The notes beneath the pieces were generated by a model. That model ran no database searches and was not told the DNA's origin. It saw nothing but the letters and a program-made list of their open reading frames with translations. Position numbers and translations under genes: made by a program. A stretch of 17,139 nt of DNA from Limnovirga sp038203525 (GTDB lineage Bacteria > Bacteroidota > Bacteroidia > Chitinophagales > Chitinophagaceae). The stretch lies in contig JBBRDW010000100.1 of NCBI GenBank assembly GCA_038203525.1, positions 1 through 17,139 of the forward strand, read 5' to 3'. This document shows positions 1-8,002 of this stretch, piece after piece; positions within the stretch are counted from its first letter, which is position 1; the number at the start of each line of letters is the position of its first letter.

Positions 1-939
1 AGCATTGCCATAATAAACAGATTTTTTTACAAGGTCAATGTCCGTTATGTCGCCGTTTAGGTGGTCGGCTTTGTAAGTGCCTTCAGAATAATAGCTATTG
101 TACTTAAAGTCGTAGCAATATCCTATTGCGCCAACGTCATCAAGCGGGCCAATAAATCTTGTACTATCATCCCTGATAATAAGGCCATTTTTTAAATTAC
201 CATTTTCGTAGTAGCCAAAATATCTTCTATGTTTTTCAAGATCATAATAATAAGCAGTATCTTTTAAAAAGCCTTTTGAACTTACCGGCCCTATTAATAC
301 ATGAGTACTGTTCGCCTCACCTGTAAAGTCAGGGCTTTTAAGAAAACTGGTAAAATTCGGGCTGGCAGCCTGTACCCATTTATCTTCACTCCATTCCCCG
401 GAATAAGTGGTTTTAGATTTTGCCTCGTATTGGTAACCCAATCCGTTTCTTTTGTCATTACTATAAACAATATCACTGATAATATTGCCATCGGTCCATA
501 GGTTAATACAGCGACCGTTTAATTTATCTTCTTTAAAACCACCTTTAATAAAGCTGTTATCTTTATAAATCAAAATACCTTTTCCGTTTTTAATGCCGTC
601 GCCAAAATCACCAATATACAAAGTACCATCTGCGGTAAGGTTGGTTCCTTTTCCATTTAGTTTTCCATTGGTCCAGTTGCCGGTTAAAAAAGCACCGTTA
701 TCAAAAAACATCGTTCCCTTTCCCGAGTAGATGCCGTTAACAAAATTACCTGCATACCTTACCACATTACCCGATGCATAACTGGCAATACCCATTCCAT
801 TGGGCTTTCCATTTTTTACTTCACCAATATAAGTGTAAGTAAGCCCCCACGAATCTTTAAGATTTTCAATTCTTTTTGTGGTTTGAGCCGCAGCCTGTAA
901 ACCTGCGGCAATAACGATAATAAAAAATAACTGTTTCAT
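1..939 (-). CDS. Secreted MORN-repeat protein, 3' end cut by window edge
   Basis: An uninterrupted minus-strand reading frame starts at ATG 939 and is still open at base 1, giving 313 codons without a stop. Residues 1-18 (MKQLFFIIVIAAGLQAAA) form a signal peptide with Gln next. From about residue 36 there are repeated MORN-type units of the form YxGxxxNGxxxGxGxxxxxxG, for example YIGEVKNGKPNGMGI, YAGNFVNGIYSGKGT, LTGNWTNGKLNGKGT, YIGDFGDGIKNGKGI and FIKGGFKEDKLNGRC. The later part (about 150-313) carries looser units such as FGYYENGNLKNGLII and YSEGTYKADHLNGDI. MORN repeats form beta-hairpin arrays; in exported Bacteroidota proteins their role is usually unknown, so no function is assigned. 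No Shine-Dalgarno is visible. A repeat element (copy 1) ends about 40 bp upstream of the start. The missing C-terminus could hold another domain. Confidence 0.85.
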   Translation of the reverse strand, partial: MKQLFFIIVIAAGLQAAAQTTKRIENLKDSWGLTYTYIGEVKNGKPNGMGIASYASGNVVRYAGNFVNGIYSGKGTMFFDNGAFLTGNWTNGKLNGKGTNLTADGTLYIGDFGDGIKNGKGILIYKDNSFIKGGFKEDKLNGRCINLWTDGNIISDIVYSNDKRNGLGYQYEAKSKTTYSGEWSEDKWVQAASPNFTSFLKSPDFTGEANSTHVLIGPVSSKGFLKDTAYYYDLEKHRRYFGYYENGNLKNGLIIRDDSTRFIGPLDDVGAIGYCYDFKYNSYYSEGTYKADHLNGDITDIDLVKKSVYYGNA

Positions 940-980
940 GTTATTAAGGTTTGTAAGAAAAAAATATAATAAATCCTGCA

Positions 981-1039
981 ATTTTTTTTTAATACCAGCT
1001 AATCTTTTCATAGCAGCTTCGTTGCGTCGCAATCACTTC
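981..1039 (-). repeat. Interspersed intergenic element, copy 1
   Basis: Read on the minus strand: GAAGTGATTGCGACGCAAC, then GAAGCTGCTATG, then GCTGGTATT and a run of nine A. The core TTGCGACGCAA is a palindrome around a central A. The conserved GTACAAG end is degenerate here (GAAGTG). The A-rich end faces the MORN gene start at 939. Confidence 0.7.
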
Positions 1040-1304
1040 ATCTGTAGTTCAGAAATCAACTTTAGTACTTACTGCTTGCAAAACCGTTTTATCTCTAAGC
1101 AACTATGTTAGAAAATTATCAGACAAAATAATTCTCAAAAATATTCCTGAAAAAATTATCTAATCATTGCTGGTATCAGTTTGCTTTCGCCAAAGCATCG
1201 TTCACATTTATTACTGTTGGCTCCGGCGCTCAACGTCTTTGCTACCTTTTTTGCATTTCAGCCACCTGGCTTCAGTTTTGCCAAAGCTGCCAGTTGATAT
1301 TCAG

Positions 1305-1362
1305 ATCAAGTGATTGCGACGCAACCGGGATGCCATAAAAAACCAATGCTGGTAACCTAAAT
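1305..1362 (+). repeat. Interspersed intergenic element, copy 2
   Basis: Plus-strand order: ATCAAGTGATTGCGACGC, AACCGG, a divergent middle, then GCTGGTAACCTAAATC. It shares the AGTGATTGCGACGCAAC form and the GCTGGTA end with copy 1. The A-rich end faces secA. The middle and right end are more degraded than in most copies. Confidence 0.6.
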
Positions 1363-1503
1363 CTCCCACTCTCTTTTCCGGTTTTAACAACGTACTTACG
1401 GCTTCGGTAATTATTTTTTAACAGTTCAGTTACCGCCTTTAACGCCGGCACACTAAGTGCAAATTGCCTACCTTCGCCCACTCATTTTAAAACATGCTGC
1501 CAT

Positions 1504-1536
1504 TTTGACTAAGGTTATTGGATAGCATGATTTTTG
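1504..1536 (+). promoter_or_regulatory. Possible Bacteroidota-type promoter of secA
   Basis: TTTG at 1504-1507 is followed after 21 bp by GATTTTTG at 1529-1536, which matches the Bacteroidota -7 consensus TAnnTTTG at all fixed positions but the first. Transcription would start near 1543, leaving a leader of roughly 48 nt. The region is AT-rich, so a chance match is possible. Confidence 0.35.
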
Positions 1537-1590
1537 AAAATGTAAATTTCTGTTTTTTATTTAAAATTATTAATACCCAATTACACGGAT

Positions 1591-4500
1591 ATGTTGAAGT
1601 TAATTTCCAAATTGTTAGGCGGCAATAAAAGCGAGAAGGATGTAAAGCTGGTGGAGCCCGTTGTAGCAAAAATAAACCAGAATTTTCAGCAATACCAATC
1701 GCTTTCAAATGATGGGTTGAGGGGTAAAACACTTGAATTTAAAGCCCGCATTAAAGACTATCTCAAAGAAATTGATACTGTTATTGAAAATAAAAAGCAA
1801 TCTGCCGAAGACCTGCCCGAAGCAGAGATACAAAACAGGGATACTATTTACCAGGAGATTGACCAGCTAAAAAAAGACCGCGATAAAAAGATCGAAGAAA
1901 TACTGGAGCAAATACTACCCGAAGCGTTTGCGGTGGTAAAAGAAACAGCCCGGCGCTTTAAAGAAAATACTGAGCTGGAAGTTACGGCCACGCAACACGA
2001 CCGCAACCTGAGCGTAATAAAAGATTATATAAGAATTGAAGGGGACAAAGCTTTTTACAAGAATACCTGGACCGCAGGTGGGGGACAGGTTACCTGGAAT
2101 ATGCTACACTACGATGTTCAGTTGATTGGGGGTATGGTTTTGCACCAGGGTAAAATTGCAGAGATGGCAACAGGAGAGGGTAAAACGCTTGTATCAACTT
2201 TACCTGCCTATCTCAATGCCTTACCAGGCGAAGGCTTACACATAGTAACCGTTAATGACTACCTGGCCCGACGCGATAGTGAATGGAATGGTCCGCTCTA
2301 TGAATGGCTTGGTTTAATGGTAGATTGTATTGACAAGCACACACCCAACAGTGCCCAGCGCCGTGCGGCCTACATGGCAGATATTACCTATGGTACCAAT
2401 AACGAATTTGGTTTTGATTACCTGCGCGATAACATGGTGCATAATCCCGATGAAATGGTACAACGCAAACACCATTACGCAATGGTAGATGAAGTTGACT
2501 CCGTTTTAATCGATGATGCCCGTACGCCTCTAATCATCTCCGGCCCTGTTGGTCATGTAGATAATATTGAACAGTTCTTCGAGTTAAAGCCGCGTATTGA
2601 AAAATTGGTTGACTCTCAAAAAAGGGTGATAAACCAATGTTTAAATGAAGCCAGAAAAAAAATCGCCGAAGGCAATGATGATCCCAAAGATGGCGGTCTG
2701 GCTTTGTTCCGTGCCCACCGGGGCTTACCAAAAACCAATGCACTGATCAAATTTTTAAGTGAGCCCGGCATTCGTCAAAAACTACAGCGTACAGAAAATT
2801 ATTACCTCGCCGATCAGCAGAAAGAAATGCCCAAGGCCGATGAAGAATTGTATTTCTATATAGATGAAAAAAATAATTCCGTTGAATTAACGGATAAAGG
2901 CATAGCACTTATTACCAAAGCGGGCGAAGACCCTCAATTCTTTATCATTCCCGATATTGGTGTAGACCTCGCAACCATCGATACCAATGCATCCTTACCA
3001 GCGGAAGATAAAATAAAACAGAAAGAAGTTTTATTGAATGAATATGGTACTAAAAGTGATCGCATCCATACCGTTCAGCAGCTATTAAAAGCATATACTC
3101 TTTTTGATAAAGATGTTGAATACGTGGTAATGGATGGTGCTGTAAAAATTGTAGATGAACAAACCGGCCGTATTCTCGATGGCCGTCGCTACAGCGATGG
3201 CCTGCATCAGGCGCTTGAAGCAAAAGAAAATGTAAAAATTGAAGCCACCACGCAAACTTATGCAACTGTTACGCTGCAGAACTATTTCCGCATGTACCAC
3301 AAATTATGTGGTATGACGGGTACTGCTGAAACAGAAGCTGCGGAGTTATGGAGTATTTATAAACTGGATGTGGTAACGGTTCCTACCAATGTACCCGCAA
3401 TTAGAATTGATGAGGAAGATCTGGTGTACAAGACCAAGCGTGAAAAATACGGTGCTGTTATAGACAAGATAGAAGAGCTGCGTAATGCAGGCCGCCCGGT
3501 GCTGGTGGGTACCACTTCTGTAGAGGTGAGTGAATTGCTCAGCCGTATGTTGAAGCAGAAGCAAATTCCGCACAACGTACTAAATGCAAAGCAGCATGCC
3601 AGGGAAGCCCAGGTAGTTGCCGAAGCTGGTTTCCCGGGTGCAATTACCATTGCAACCAACATGGCCGGCCGTGGTACAGATATTAAGCTGGGGCCAGGTG
3701 TTAAAGAAGCGGGTGGTTTGGCAATTATCGGCACAGAGCGCCACGAAAGCCGCCGTGTAGACAGGCAGTTGCGCGGTCGTGCCGGCCGCCAGGGCGATCC
3801 GGGTTCTACCCAATTTTATGTATCGCTTGAAGATGATTTGATGCGCATGTTTGGCAGCGAACGTATTGCCAAAGTGATGGATTTTGCCGGCTACAAACCA
3901 GGTGAAGTTATACAGCACAGCATGATTACCAAGAGCATTGAAAGGGCACAACGTAAAGTAGAAGAAAATAACTTCGGCATACGTAAGCGTTTGCTCGAGT
4001 ACGATGACGTAATGAACAAGCAGCGCACCGTTGTTTACACCAAACGCAGTCACGCATTGTTTGGCGAACGCCTTGCGCTTGACCTTGATAATGCCTTTTA
4101 CGATGTTGCCGAAGGCCTTGTAAATTCATTCAAAGACAATAACGATTTCGAAGGTTTCCGACTGGAAGTAATTGTGAATTTTGGCATGGATACCACCATC
4201 AGCAGCGACGAATTTCAAAGAGAAAACGAAACAAGACTGGTAACAAAATTATATACTGAAGCCTCCGAAAATTACCAGCGCAAGCGCCAGGCTTTAATGC
4301 AGCATGTTATACCGGTATTTAAAAATATCAGGCAATCGCAGGGCCAGCATATAGAGAATGTGGTGGTTCCTTTTTCTGATGGCAAAAAAGGTTTGCAGGT
4401 ATTGGCCAACTTAGATAAAACCCTCGCAGGCAACGGAGCCGAGCTGGTTAACGCCCTCGAAAAAACAATCACACTTGCTTTTATTGATGATGCATGGAAG

Positions 4501-4917
4501 GAACACCTGCGCTCGATGGACGATCTTAAACAGAGCGTACAAACAGCGCATTACGAGCAGAAAGACCCGCTGGTAATCTACAAAGGCGAGGCTTATATGC
4601 TTTTTAAGCAGATGGATGCAGGCGTAAATAAAGACATGGTAAACTTCCTTTGCCATGCCGATATACCGGTAGAACAGCGCCAGCCACAGCAAATAAAAGA
4701 AGGCCGCGAACAGAAAACAGATATGAGCCGCATGAAGGCTAACAAAGCACAGATTGACGCAGCCGGCCAGGATTATGCTGCCAACGAAAACGATTATCTC
4801 GATCCCACACCGGTAAAACAGGAGCCCGTGAAAGTAGGCCCCAAGATTGGCCGCAACGATCCCTGTCCATGTGGAAGTGGAAAGAAATTTAAAAATTGCC
4901 ACGGTAAAGACGCATAA
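1591..4917 (+). CDS. secA: Protein translocase ATPase SecA
   Basis: SecA is the cytoplasmic ATPase that drives unfolded preproteins through the SecYEG channel. At 1108 residues it is about 200 longer than E. coli SecA, as is usual in Bacteroidota, with extra sequence near residues 60-110 and 330-425. Walker A is ATGEGKT at 193-199 and Walker B/DEAD-type motif DEVD at 300-303. The second helicase half includes the GTTSVE, NMAGRGTDI and RQLRGRAGRQGDPGS motifs. The last 20 residues (RNDPCPCGSGKKFKNCHG; Cys1092, Cys1094, Cys1103, His1104) form the zinc-binding SEC-C tail that binds SecB or ribosomes in other bacteria. The ATG at 1591 begins the normal family N-terminus (MLKLISKLLGGN). It stands alone: the next plus-strand gene is beyond a terminator and a minus-strand gene. 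Confidence 0.98.
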   Translation: MLKLISKLLGGNKSEKDVKLVEPVVAKINQNFQQYQSLSNDGLRGKTLEFKARIKDYLKEIDTVIENKKQSAEDLPEAEIQNRDTIYQEIDQLKKDRDKKIEEILEQILPEAFAVVKETARRFKENTELEVTATQHDRNLSVIKDYIRIEGDKAFYKNTWTAGGGQVTWNMLHYDVQLIGGMVLHQGKIAEMATGEGKTLVSTLPAYLNALPGEGLHIVTVNDYLARRDSEWNGPLYEWLGLMVDCIDKHTPNSAQRRAAYMADITYGTNNEFGFDYLRDNMVHNPDEMVQRKHHYAMVDEVDSVLIDDARTPLIISGPVGHVDNIEQFFELKPRIEKLVDSQKRVINQCLNEARKKIAEGNDDPKDGGLALFRAHRGLPKTNALIKFLSEPGIRQKLQRTENYYLADQQKEMPKADEELYFYIDEKNNSVELTDKGIALITKAGEDPQFFIIPDIGVDLATIDTNASLPAEDKIKQKEVLLNEYGTKSDRIHTVQQLLKAYTLFDKDVEYVVMDGAVKIVDEQTGRILDGRRYSDGLHQALEAKENVKIEATTQTYATVTLQNYFRMYHKLCGMTGTAETEAAELWSIYKLDVVTVPTNVPAIRIDEEDLVYKTKREKYGAVIDKIEELRNAGRPVLVGTTSVEVSELLSRMLKQKQIPHNVLNAKQHAREAQVVAEAGFPGAITIATNMAGRGTDIKLGPGVKEAGGLAIIGTERHESRRVDRQLRGRAGRQGDPGSTQFYVSLEDDLMRMFGSERIAKVMDFAGYKPGEVIQHSMITKSIERAQRKVEENNFGIRKRLLEYDDVMNKQRTVVYTKRSHALFGERLALDLDNAFYDVAEGLVNSFKDNNDFEGFRLEVIVNFGMDTTISSDEFQRENETRLVTKLYTEASENYQRKRQALMQHVIPVFKNIRQSQGQHIENVVVPFSDGKKGLQVLANLDKTLAGNGAELVNALEKTITLAFIDDAWKEHLRSMDDLKQSVQTAHYEQKDPLVIYKGEAYMLFKQMDAGVNKDMVNFLCHADIPVEQRQPQQIKEGREQKTDMSRMKANKAQIDAAGQDYAANENDYLDPTPVKQEPVKVGPKIGRNDPCPCGSGKKFKNCHGKDA

Positions 4918-4923
4918 AAAATT

Positions 4924-4950
4924 AAACCTCCTTTAACCGGGAGGTTTTTT
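4924..4950 (+). terminator. Rho-independent terminator after secA
   Basis: AAACCTCC (4924-4931) pairs perfectly with GGAGGTTT (4940-4947) around an 8-nt loop and runs into a T-tract, starting 7 bp after the secA stop codon. The A-tract on the 5' side means it could also work weakly on the other strand. The downstream T/A-rich stretch overlaps or abuts the end of repeat copy 3. Confidence 0.85.
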
Positions 4951-5010
4951 ATTTTATGTACTCGGCTTAAGTACTACTATGAAGCTTTTCTTGCGTCGCA
5001 CTCTTGTACT
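4951..5010 (-). repeat. Interspersed intergenic element, copy 3
   Basis: Minus-strand order: AGTACAAGAGTGCGACGCAA, GAAAAGCTTCATAG, TAGTACTTAAGCCGAG, then TACATAAAAT. The GTACAAG end and core are intact. The A-rich end faces the secA 3' end and merges with its terminator tail. AAGTAC (4970-4975) and GTACTT (5006-5011) form an inverted pair around the core. Confidence 0.8.
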
Positions 5011-5050
5011 TTTAGGAATTCTATTGAGCTTTTATCTAAACTTAGATTGA

Positions 5051-5137
5051 AGCGAAGGTTGTTGGTGAAACAACACCAGCAACAGCGAAAAAGATATTAA
5101 AGCGAACCTGGTTCGTGAGGACACGAACCAGGGCGAA
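5051..5137. repeat. Tandem pair of strong hairpins flanked by AGCGAA
   Basis: Two stem-loops sit exactly 50 bp apart, each preceded by AGCGAA (5051 and 5101) and followed by GCGAA (5085 and 5133). Hairpin A pairs 5058-5067 with 5074-5083 (10 bp with one G-T wobble, loop AAACAA). Hairpin B pairs CCTGGTTCGTG (5107-5117) with CACGAACCAGG (5122-5132), 11 bp perfect, loop AGGA. Neither is followed by a T-tract, so they are not classical terminators. Strand is unknown because the palindromes read similarly both ways. Confidence 0.8.
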
Positions 5138-5151
5138 GGCATACATTTTTA

Positions 5152-5185
5152 TAAAAAAGCCCCGCAGTTGCGAGGTTTTTTTTAT
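5152..5185 (-). terminator. Rho-independent terminator of the delta-60 gene
   Basis: On the minus strand CCTCGC (5175-5170) pairs with GCGGGG (5165-5160) around AACT, with one U-G wobble, followed by CTTTTTTAT. It lies about 20-50 bp beyond the stop codon at 5206. An A-run on the opposite side gives a T-tract on the plus strand too, so it may stop transcripts from both directions between these convergent genes. Confidence 0.8.
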
Positions 5186-5205
5186 AAAACAACTGAGGCT
5201 TTTCT

Positions 5206-7023
5206 TTATTCTTTTACAAACATTCTCGTTTCTATATTGCCGTTTGTTTCTATGCGCAGCATATAGTTGCCGGGTTTAAGTGTGGCAATGTTTAAAGTGT
5301 GGCTACCTGTTGTGGTTGCGGCTGCTACTATTATATTGCCGGTTAAATCAATGATGATAAGTTTTGTTTTTTCTGTTTTGGATAAACCTTCAATGTGCAA
5401 ACTGTTCTTTGCAGGATTGGGGTAGAGTTTTATAAAATTGTTTGGTACATCATCGCCGCAGGTAACAATGTTTGAGCTTACTACATTATCATCTGTGCGG
5501 TAGGCAGTAAGCTGGTAGTAAACAATACCTGCGGGTGGTGCAGGGTCCTGGTATTTATAGCTTGTTATTCCTTTTACATCTGTTACCTGCGCTATTTCTG
5601 TAAATGTGCTAGCATTGGTGCTGCGGCCTACGGAATAGTACGTTGTTTTATTGCCAGGCCAATCGTTCCAGGTAAATCCATAATGACCCTGCCATTTTTT
5701 TATTTTGGCAAATGCTGGGGGCACAGGCATTATTTCATTATTATAACGAACCAATGCAATATTGGTAAAATTCTGGTTGTTGACAGAGTAAGCCCCACCG
5801 CCAACTATAATTTTACCATCTGTTTGCAAAACACCTGCACCTATTTCAGTATCTAAATCAAGATCATTCACTCCTGTAAATGCTACACCATTTTCACCAA
5901 ACGAAGCATCCAGGCTACCATCTACATTATATTTTACTGCGCCAAAACCGGAATTGGGCTGATTATTATAGTAAAGGCCAGTAAGCACAATTTTTTTATC
6001 GGCCTCTACTGTTACTGTTCTTGCAATTGAATATCCTGCATCCATTGGCAAAACGGAATATCCAACCTTATCACCAAAGGCAGAATCAATTGAACCATCA
6101 CCATTGAATCTCACAATTGCTATTTTATAATTGTCGTAACCTGCTGTGCCACCTGCAACTATTTTGCCATCCTTTTGCAGTGCAATATCATTCAAACCTG
6201 CATAACGTACATCTTCATCTTCAAATCTAATGCCTGTAATTCCATCTTTGTCCTCGTCAAATGTGCTGTCAATCCTGCCGTTGTTTAGAAAACGTATTAT
6301 AAAAAGGCTCTCGGAAAGATATGTTCCGCCAATTAATATTTTACTATCTTCCTGTAGTGCAATTGCATTTATCTGATAAATTCCTAAAGAAGATGCTGTT
6401 ATAAAAATACCATTGACAGCAAAGCTTTCATCGGTTTCTCCATTTGGGAGAATACGCGTTACAAATCCCCGGTGTTCTTCATCTTCAGCATTACCTTTTG
6501 TTCCTGTAATCAGTATTTTACCATCGGGCTGTACAACCATATCGCCTGGATAATCTTCGCCATCAATGTCTATTGTAAGTATGCCATCACCGCTGAACGT
6601 ACTGTCTGGTCTGCCATCTGTTTTCAGGCGTACTACTCCTATGTCAAAAGAATTATTGAAACTCCCCAGAGCAATTATCTTATCATCTTCCTGGATAGCA
6701 AGTGCAACAATGCCTGATACAGGTTTACCATTTACATTGGTTATATATGTTCTTCCTAAGTTTCCAAAACCCTCATCAAGACTTCCATCCATATTAAATC
6801 TTGCTATTACAAAGCCACTTTTACTTACATTGTTATCATAATGCACTCCACCAGTAACAATCTTTCCATCTTTTTGTAAAACAACTGCCGTACAGTTTCC
6901 AGTAAATGTTTCGTTTAAAACCTTGCCGCTACTGCCAAAACTTTCATCAAGTGTACCCGATTGGGCATAAGTGATGGTATTTAAGACAAGGAAAAAAATT
7001 GTTGCATAAATAGTTTTTTTCAT
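5206..7023 (-). CDS. Secreted delta-60-repeat beta-propeller protein with T9SS sorting tail
   Basis: A 605-aa exported protein. The start at ATG 7023 is preferred over the in-frame ATG at 7080 because it opens directly with a signal peptide, MKKTIYATIFFLVLNTITYA, cleaved near residue 20. Residues about 24-434 contain seven delta-60-type units, each with a calcium-loop-like signature such as LDESFGSSGKV, LDEGFGNLGRT, PDSTFSGDGIL, TDESFAVNGIF, IDSAFGDKVGY and LDASFGENGVA, alternating with QxDGKIxxGG strands. Residues about 435-527 look like a fibronectin/Ig-type domain. Residues 528-605 are a Por-type C-terminal sorting domain (LYPNPAKNSLHIEGL, then LKPGNYMLRI and RMFVKE), which in this phylum directs type IX secretion to the surface. 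Substrate or binding partner is unknown. It is transcribed alone, convergent with secA and with its own terminator. Confidence 0.9.
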   Translation of the reverse strand: MKKTIYATIFFLVLNTITYAQSGTLDESFGSSGKVLNETFTGNCTAVVLQKDGKIVTGGVHYDNNVSKSGFVIARFNMDGSLDEGFGNLGRTYITNVNGKPVSGIVALAIQEDDKIIALGSFNNSFDIGVVRLKTDGRPDSTFSGDGILTIDIDGEDYPGDMVVQPDGKILITGTKGNAEDEEHRGFVTRILPNGETDESFAVNGIFITASSLGIYQINAIALQEDSKILIGGTYLSESLFIIRFLNNGRIDSTFDEDKDGITGIRFEDEDVRYAGLNDIALQKDGKIVAGGTAGYDNYKIAIVRFNGDGSIDSAFGDKVGYSVLPMDAGYSIARTVTVEADKKIVLTGLYYNNQPNSGFGAVKYNVDGSLDASFGENGVAFTGVNDLDLDTEIGAGVLQTDGKIIVGGGAYSVNNQNFTNIALVRYNNEIMPVPPAFAKIKKWQGHYGFTWNDWPGNKTTYYSVGRSTNASTFTEIAQVTDVKGITSYKYQDPAPPAGIVYYQLTAYRTDDNVVSSNIVTCGDDVPNNFIKLYPNPAKNSLHIEGLSKTEKTKLIIIDLTGNIIVAAATTTGSHTLNIATLKPGNYMLRIETNGNIETRMFVKE

Positions 7024-7097
7024 AAAATGAGAAGTAAATGATGGAGAAAATTGTTTGGTTGAAGTAAACATAGTTAGCATGGGTTATTGGTGAAACA

Positions 7098-7127
7098 TAA
7101 ACCTACCGTTTTAATATTAATAACCAA
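7098..7127 (-). promoter_or_regulatory. Possible promoter of the delta-60 gene
   Basis: On the minus strand TTGG (from 7127) is followed after 19 bp (counted from TTG) by TAGGTTTA at 7105-7098, close to the Bacteroidota TTTG / TAnnTTTG consensus. Transcription would begin near 7091, giving a leader of about 68 nt to the ATG at 7023 but only about 11 nt to the ATG at 7080, which fits the shorter start. Confidence 0.4.
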
Positions 7128-7221
7128 TATTATTTTTTGGGTGCATAACAAGCTTAGCGTTTATAGACTATCAGTTTACGCTTCTATCTTCGCTTCGACA
7201 AAGCTGAATAGCATTACCAAC

Positions 7222-7285
7222 AGTACAAGAGTGCGACGCAACGAAAGCTGAATTGTATTATATTGCCGGGACCAAAAAAAATACC
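7222..7285 (+). repeat. Interspersed intergenic element, copy 4
   Basis: Plus-strand order: AGTACAAGAGTGCGACGCAA, CGAAAGCTGAATTG, a short AT stretch, then GCCGGGACC, eight A and TACC. It is one of the best preserved copies. Its A-rich end finishes directly at the deoC ATG (7286), so it supplies the whole proximal leader of that gene. A partial duplicate of its middle (CGACAAAGCTGAATAGCA) lies just upstream at 7196-7213. Confidence 0.85.
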
Positions 7286-7957
7286 ATGCAACTGAACGGA
7301 TATATCGATCATTCCATACTTAAACCTACCACGCTAATTGCTGAGGTTGAGCAGCTTTGCAGCGAGGCAATGCAATACGGTTTTGCTGCAGTTTGTGTAC
7401 CGCCCACATTTGTGAAAAAAGCAAAACAACTACTGGAAGGTTCTGCCGTAAAAACGGCTACCGTTATTGGTTTTCCGTTTGGTTATTCAGCTGTGGAAGC
7501 TAAGATTGCTGAGGCGGTACTTGCTTTAATTGATGGTGCAGATGAACTGGACATGGTAATAAACCTTATTGCCTTAAAAAATAACGACTGGGTTTACCTG
7601 GCTAATGAACTTAACCATATAATGCCCGTAGTAAAACAGAAAAATAAAACGATAAAAATTATTATTGAATCGGGAATACTTACGGATGATGAGATTATTA
7701 AATGCTGCCAGTTGTATGGCGCTGCCGGTATTGATTATTTAAAAACATCTACCGGCTACGCAGAAAAAGGCGCAACACTGGAAGCGGTAAAGCTGATGCG
7801 GCAACATTTACCAAATCATGTGCAGATAAAAGCCTCCGGCGGCATACGTACGTACGAGTTTGCCAGACAACTGGTATATGCAGGCGCCACACGCCTTGGC
7901 TGCAGCGCTGGCGTTGCCATTGTACAGCAGCAGATAAACGGCACAAACGGGTATTGA
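7286..7957 (+). CDS. deoC: Deoxyribose-phosphate aldolase DeoC
   Basis: DeoC reversibly cleaves 2-deoxy-D-ribose 5-phosphate to glyceraldehyde 3-phosphate and acetaldehyde, the last step of deoxynucleoside salvage, in the cytoplasm. The protein has 223 residues, a normal class I length. The Schiff-base lysine is Lys153 in DYLKTSTGYA, the second active-site lysine is Lys182 in IKASGGIRT, and the catalytic aspartate is Asp89 in DELDMVIN. The start chosen is ATG 7286 (MQLNGYIDHSILKPT), where family similarity begins. The frame extends to a TTG at 7253, but those 11 codons lie inside repeat copy 4. SPOR and M20 genes follow on the same strand after 45 bp; the three may be co-transcribed, although the SPOR gene has a possible promoter of its own. 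Confidence 0.95.
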   Translation: MQLNGYIDHSILKPTTLIAEVEQLCSEAMQYGFAAVCVPPTFVKKAKQLLEGSAVKTATVIGFPFGYSAVEAKIAEAVLALIDGADELDMVINLIALKNNDWVYLANELNHIMPVVKQKNKTIKIIIESGILTDDEIIKCCQLYGAAGIDYLKTSTGYAEKGATLEAVKLMRQHLPNHVQIKASGGIRTYEFARQLVYAGATRLGCSAGVAIVQQQINGTNGY

Positions 7958-7958
7958 T

Positions 7959-7990
7959 TTTGGCATCATTTTCTCTAATAACTATCTTAC
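7959..7990 (+). promoter_or_regulatory. Weak promoter candidate for the SPOR gene
   Basis: TTTG at 7959-7962, then 20 bp, then TATCTTAC at 7983-7990, two changes from TAnnTTTG. The predicted start of transcription would be only a few bases before the ATG at 8003. It begins at the deoC stop codon, so it may simply be an AT-rich spacer. Confidence 0.25.
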
Positions 7991-8002
7991 ATTAATTTTA
8001 AT

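Larger units (their letters stand above)
940..1590. other. 650-bp intergenic gap between divergent MORN gene and secA
   Basis: I found no credible gene here; the short minus-strand frames lack signal peptide, domain or codon bias and overlap a repeat. The gap holds two divergently oriented copies of the interspersed element (981-1039 and 1305-1362), a small perfect hairpin TGCTTT-CGCC-AAAGCA at 1182-1197, a stray GCTGGTATCA (1169-1178) resembling the A-rich end of the element, and a possible secA promoter near 1504-1536. Confidence 0.6.

Noticed and set aside
1272..1481. Minus-strand 69-codon frame upstream of secA
   Set aside because: It overlaps repeat copy 2, has no recognisable domain or signal peptide, and is no longer than expected by chance.
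3357..4053. Long minus-strand frames (125 and 157 codons) inside secA
   Set aside because: They are antisense shadows of a strongly conserved secA reading frame and show no family features.
7024..7080. Upstream ATG extending the delta-60 protein by 19 residues
   Set aside because: The extension would put polar residues before a normal signal peptide, and the likely promoter leaves only about 11 nt before it.
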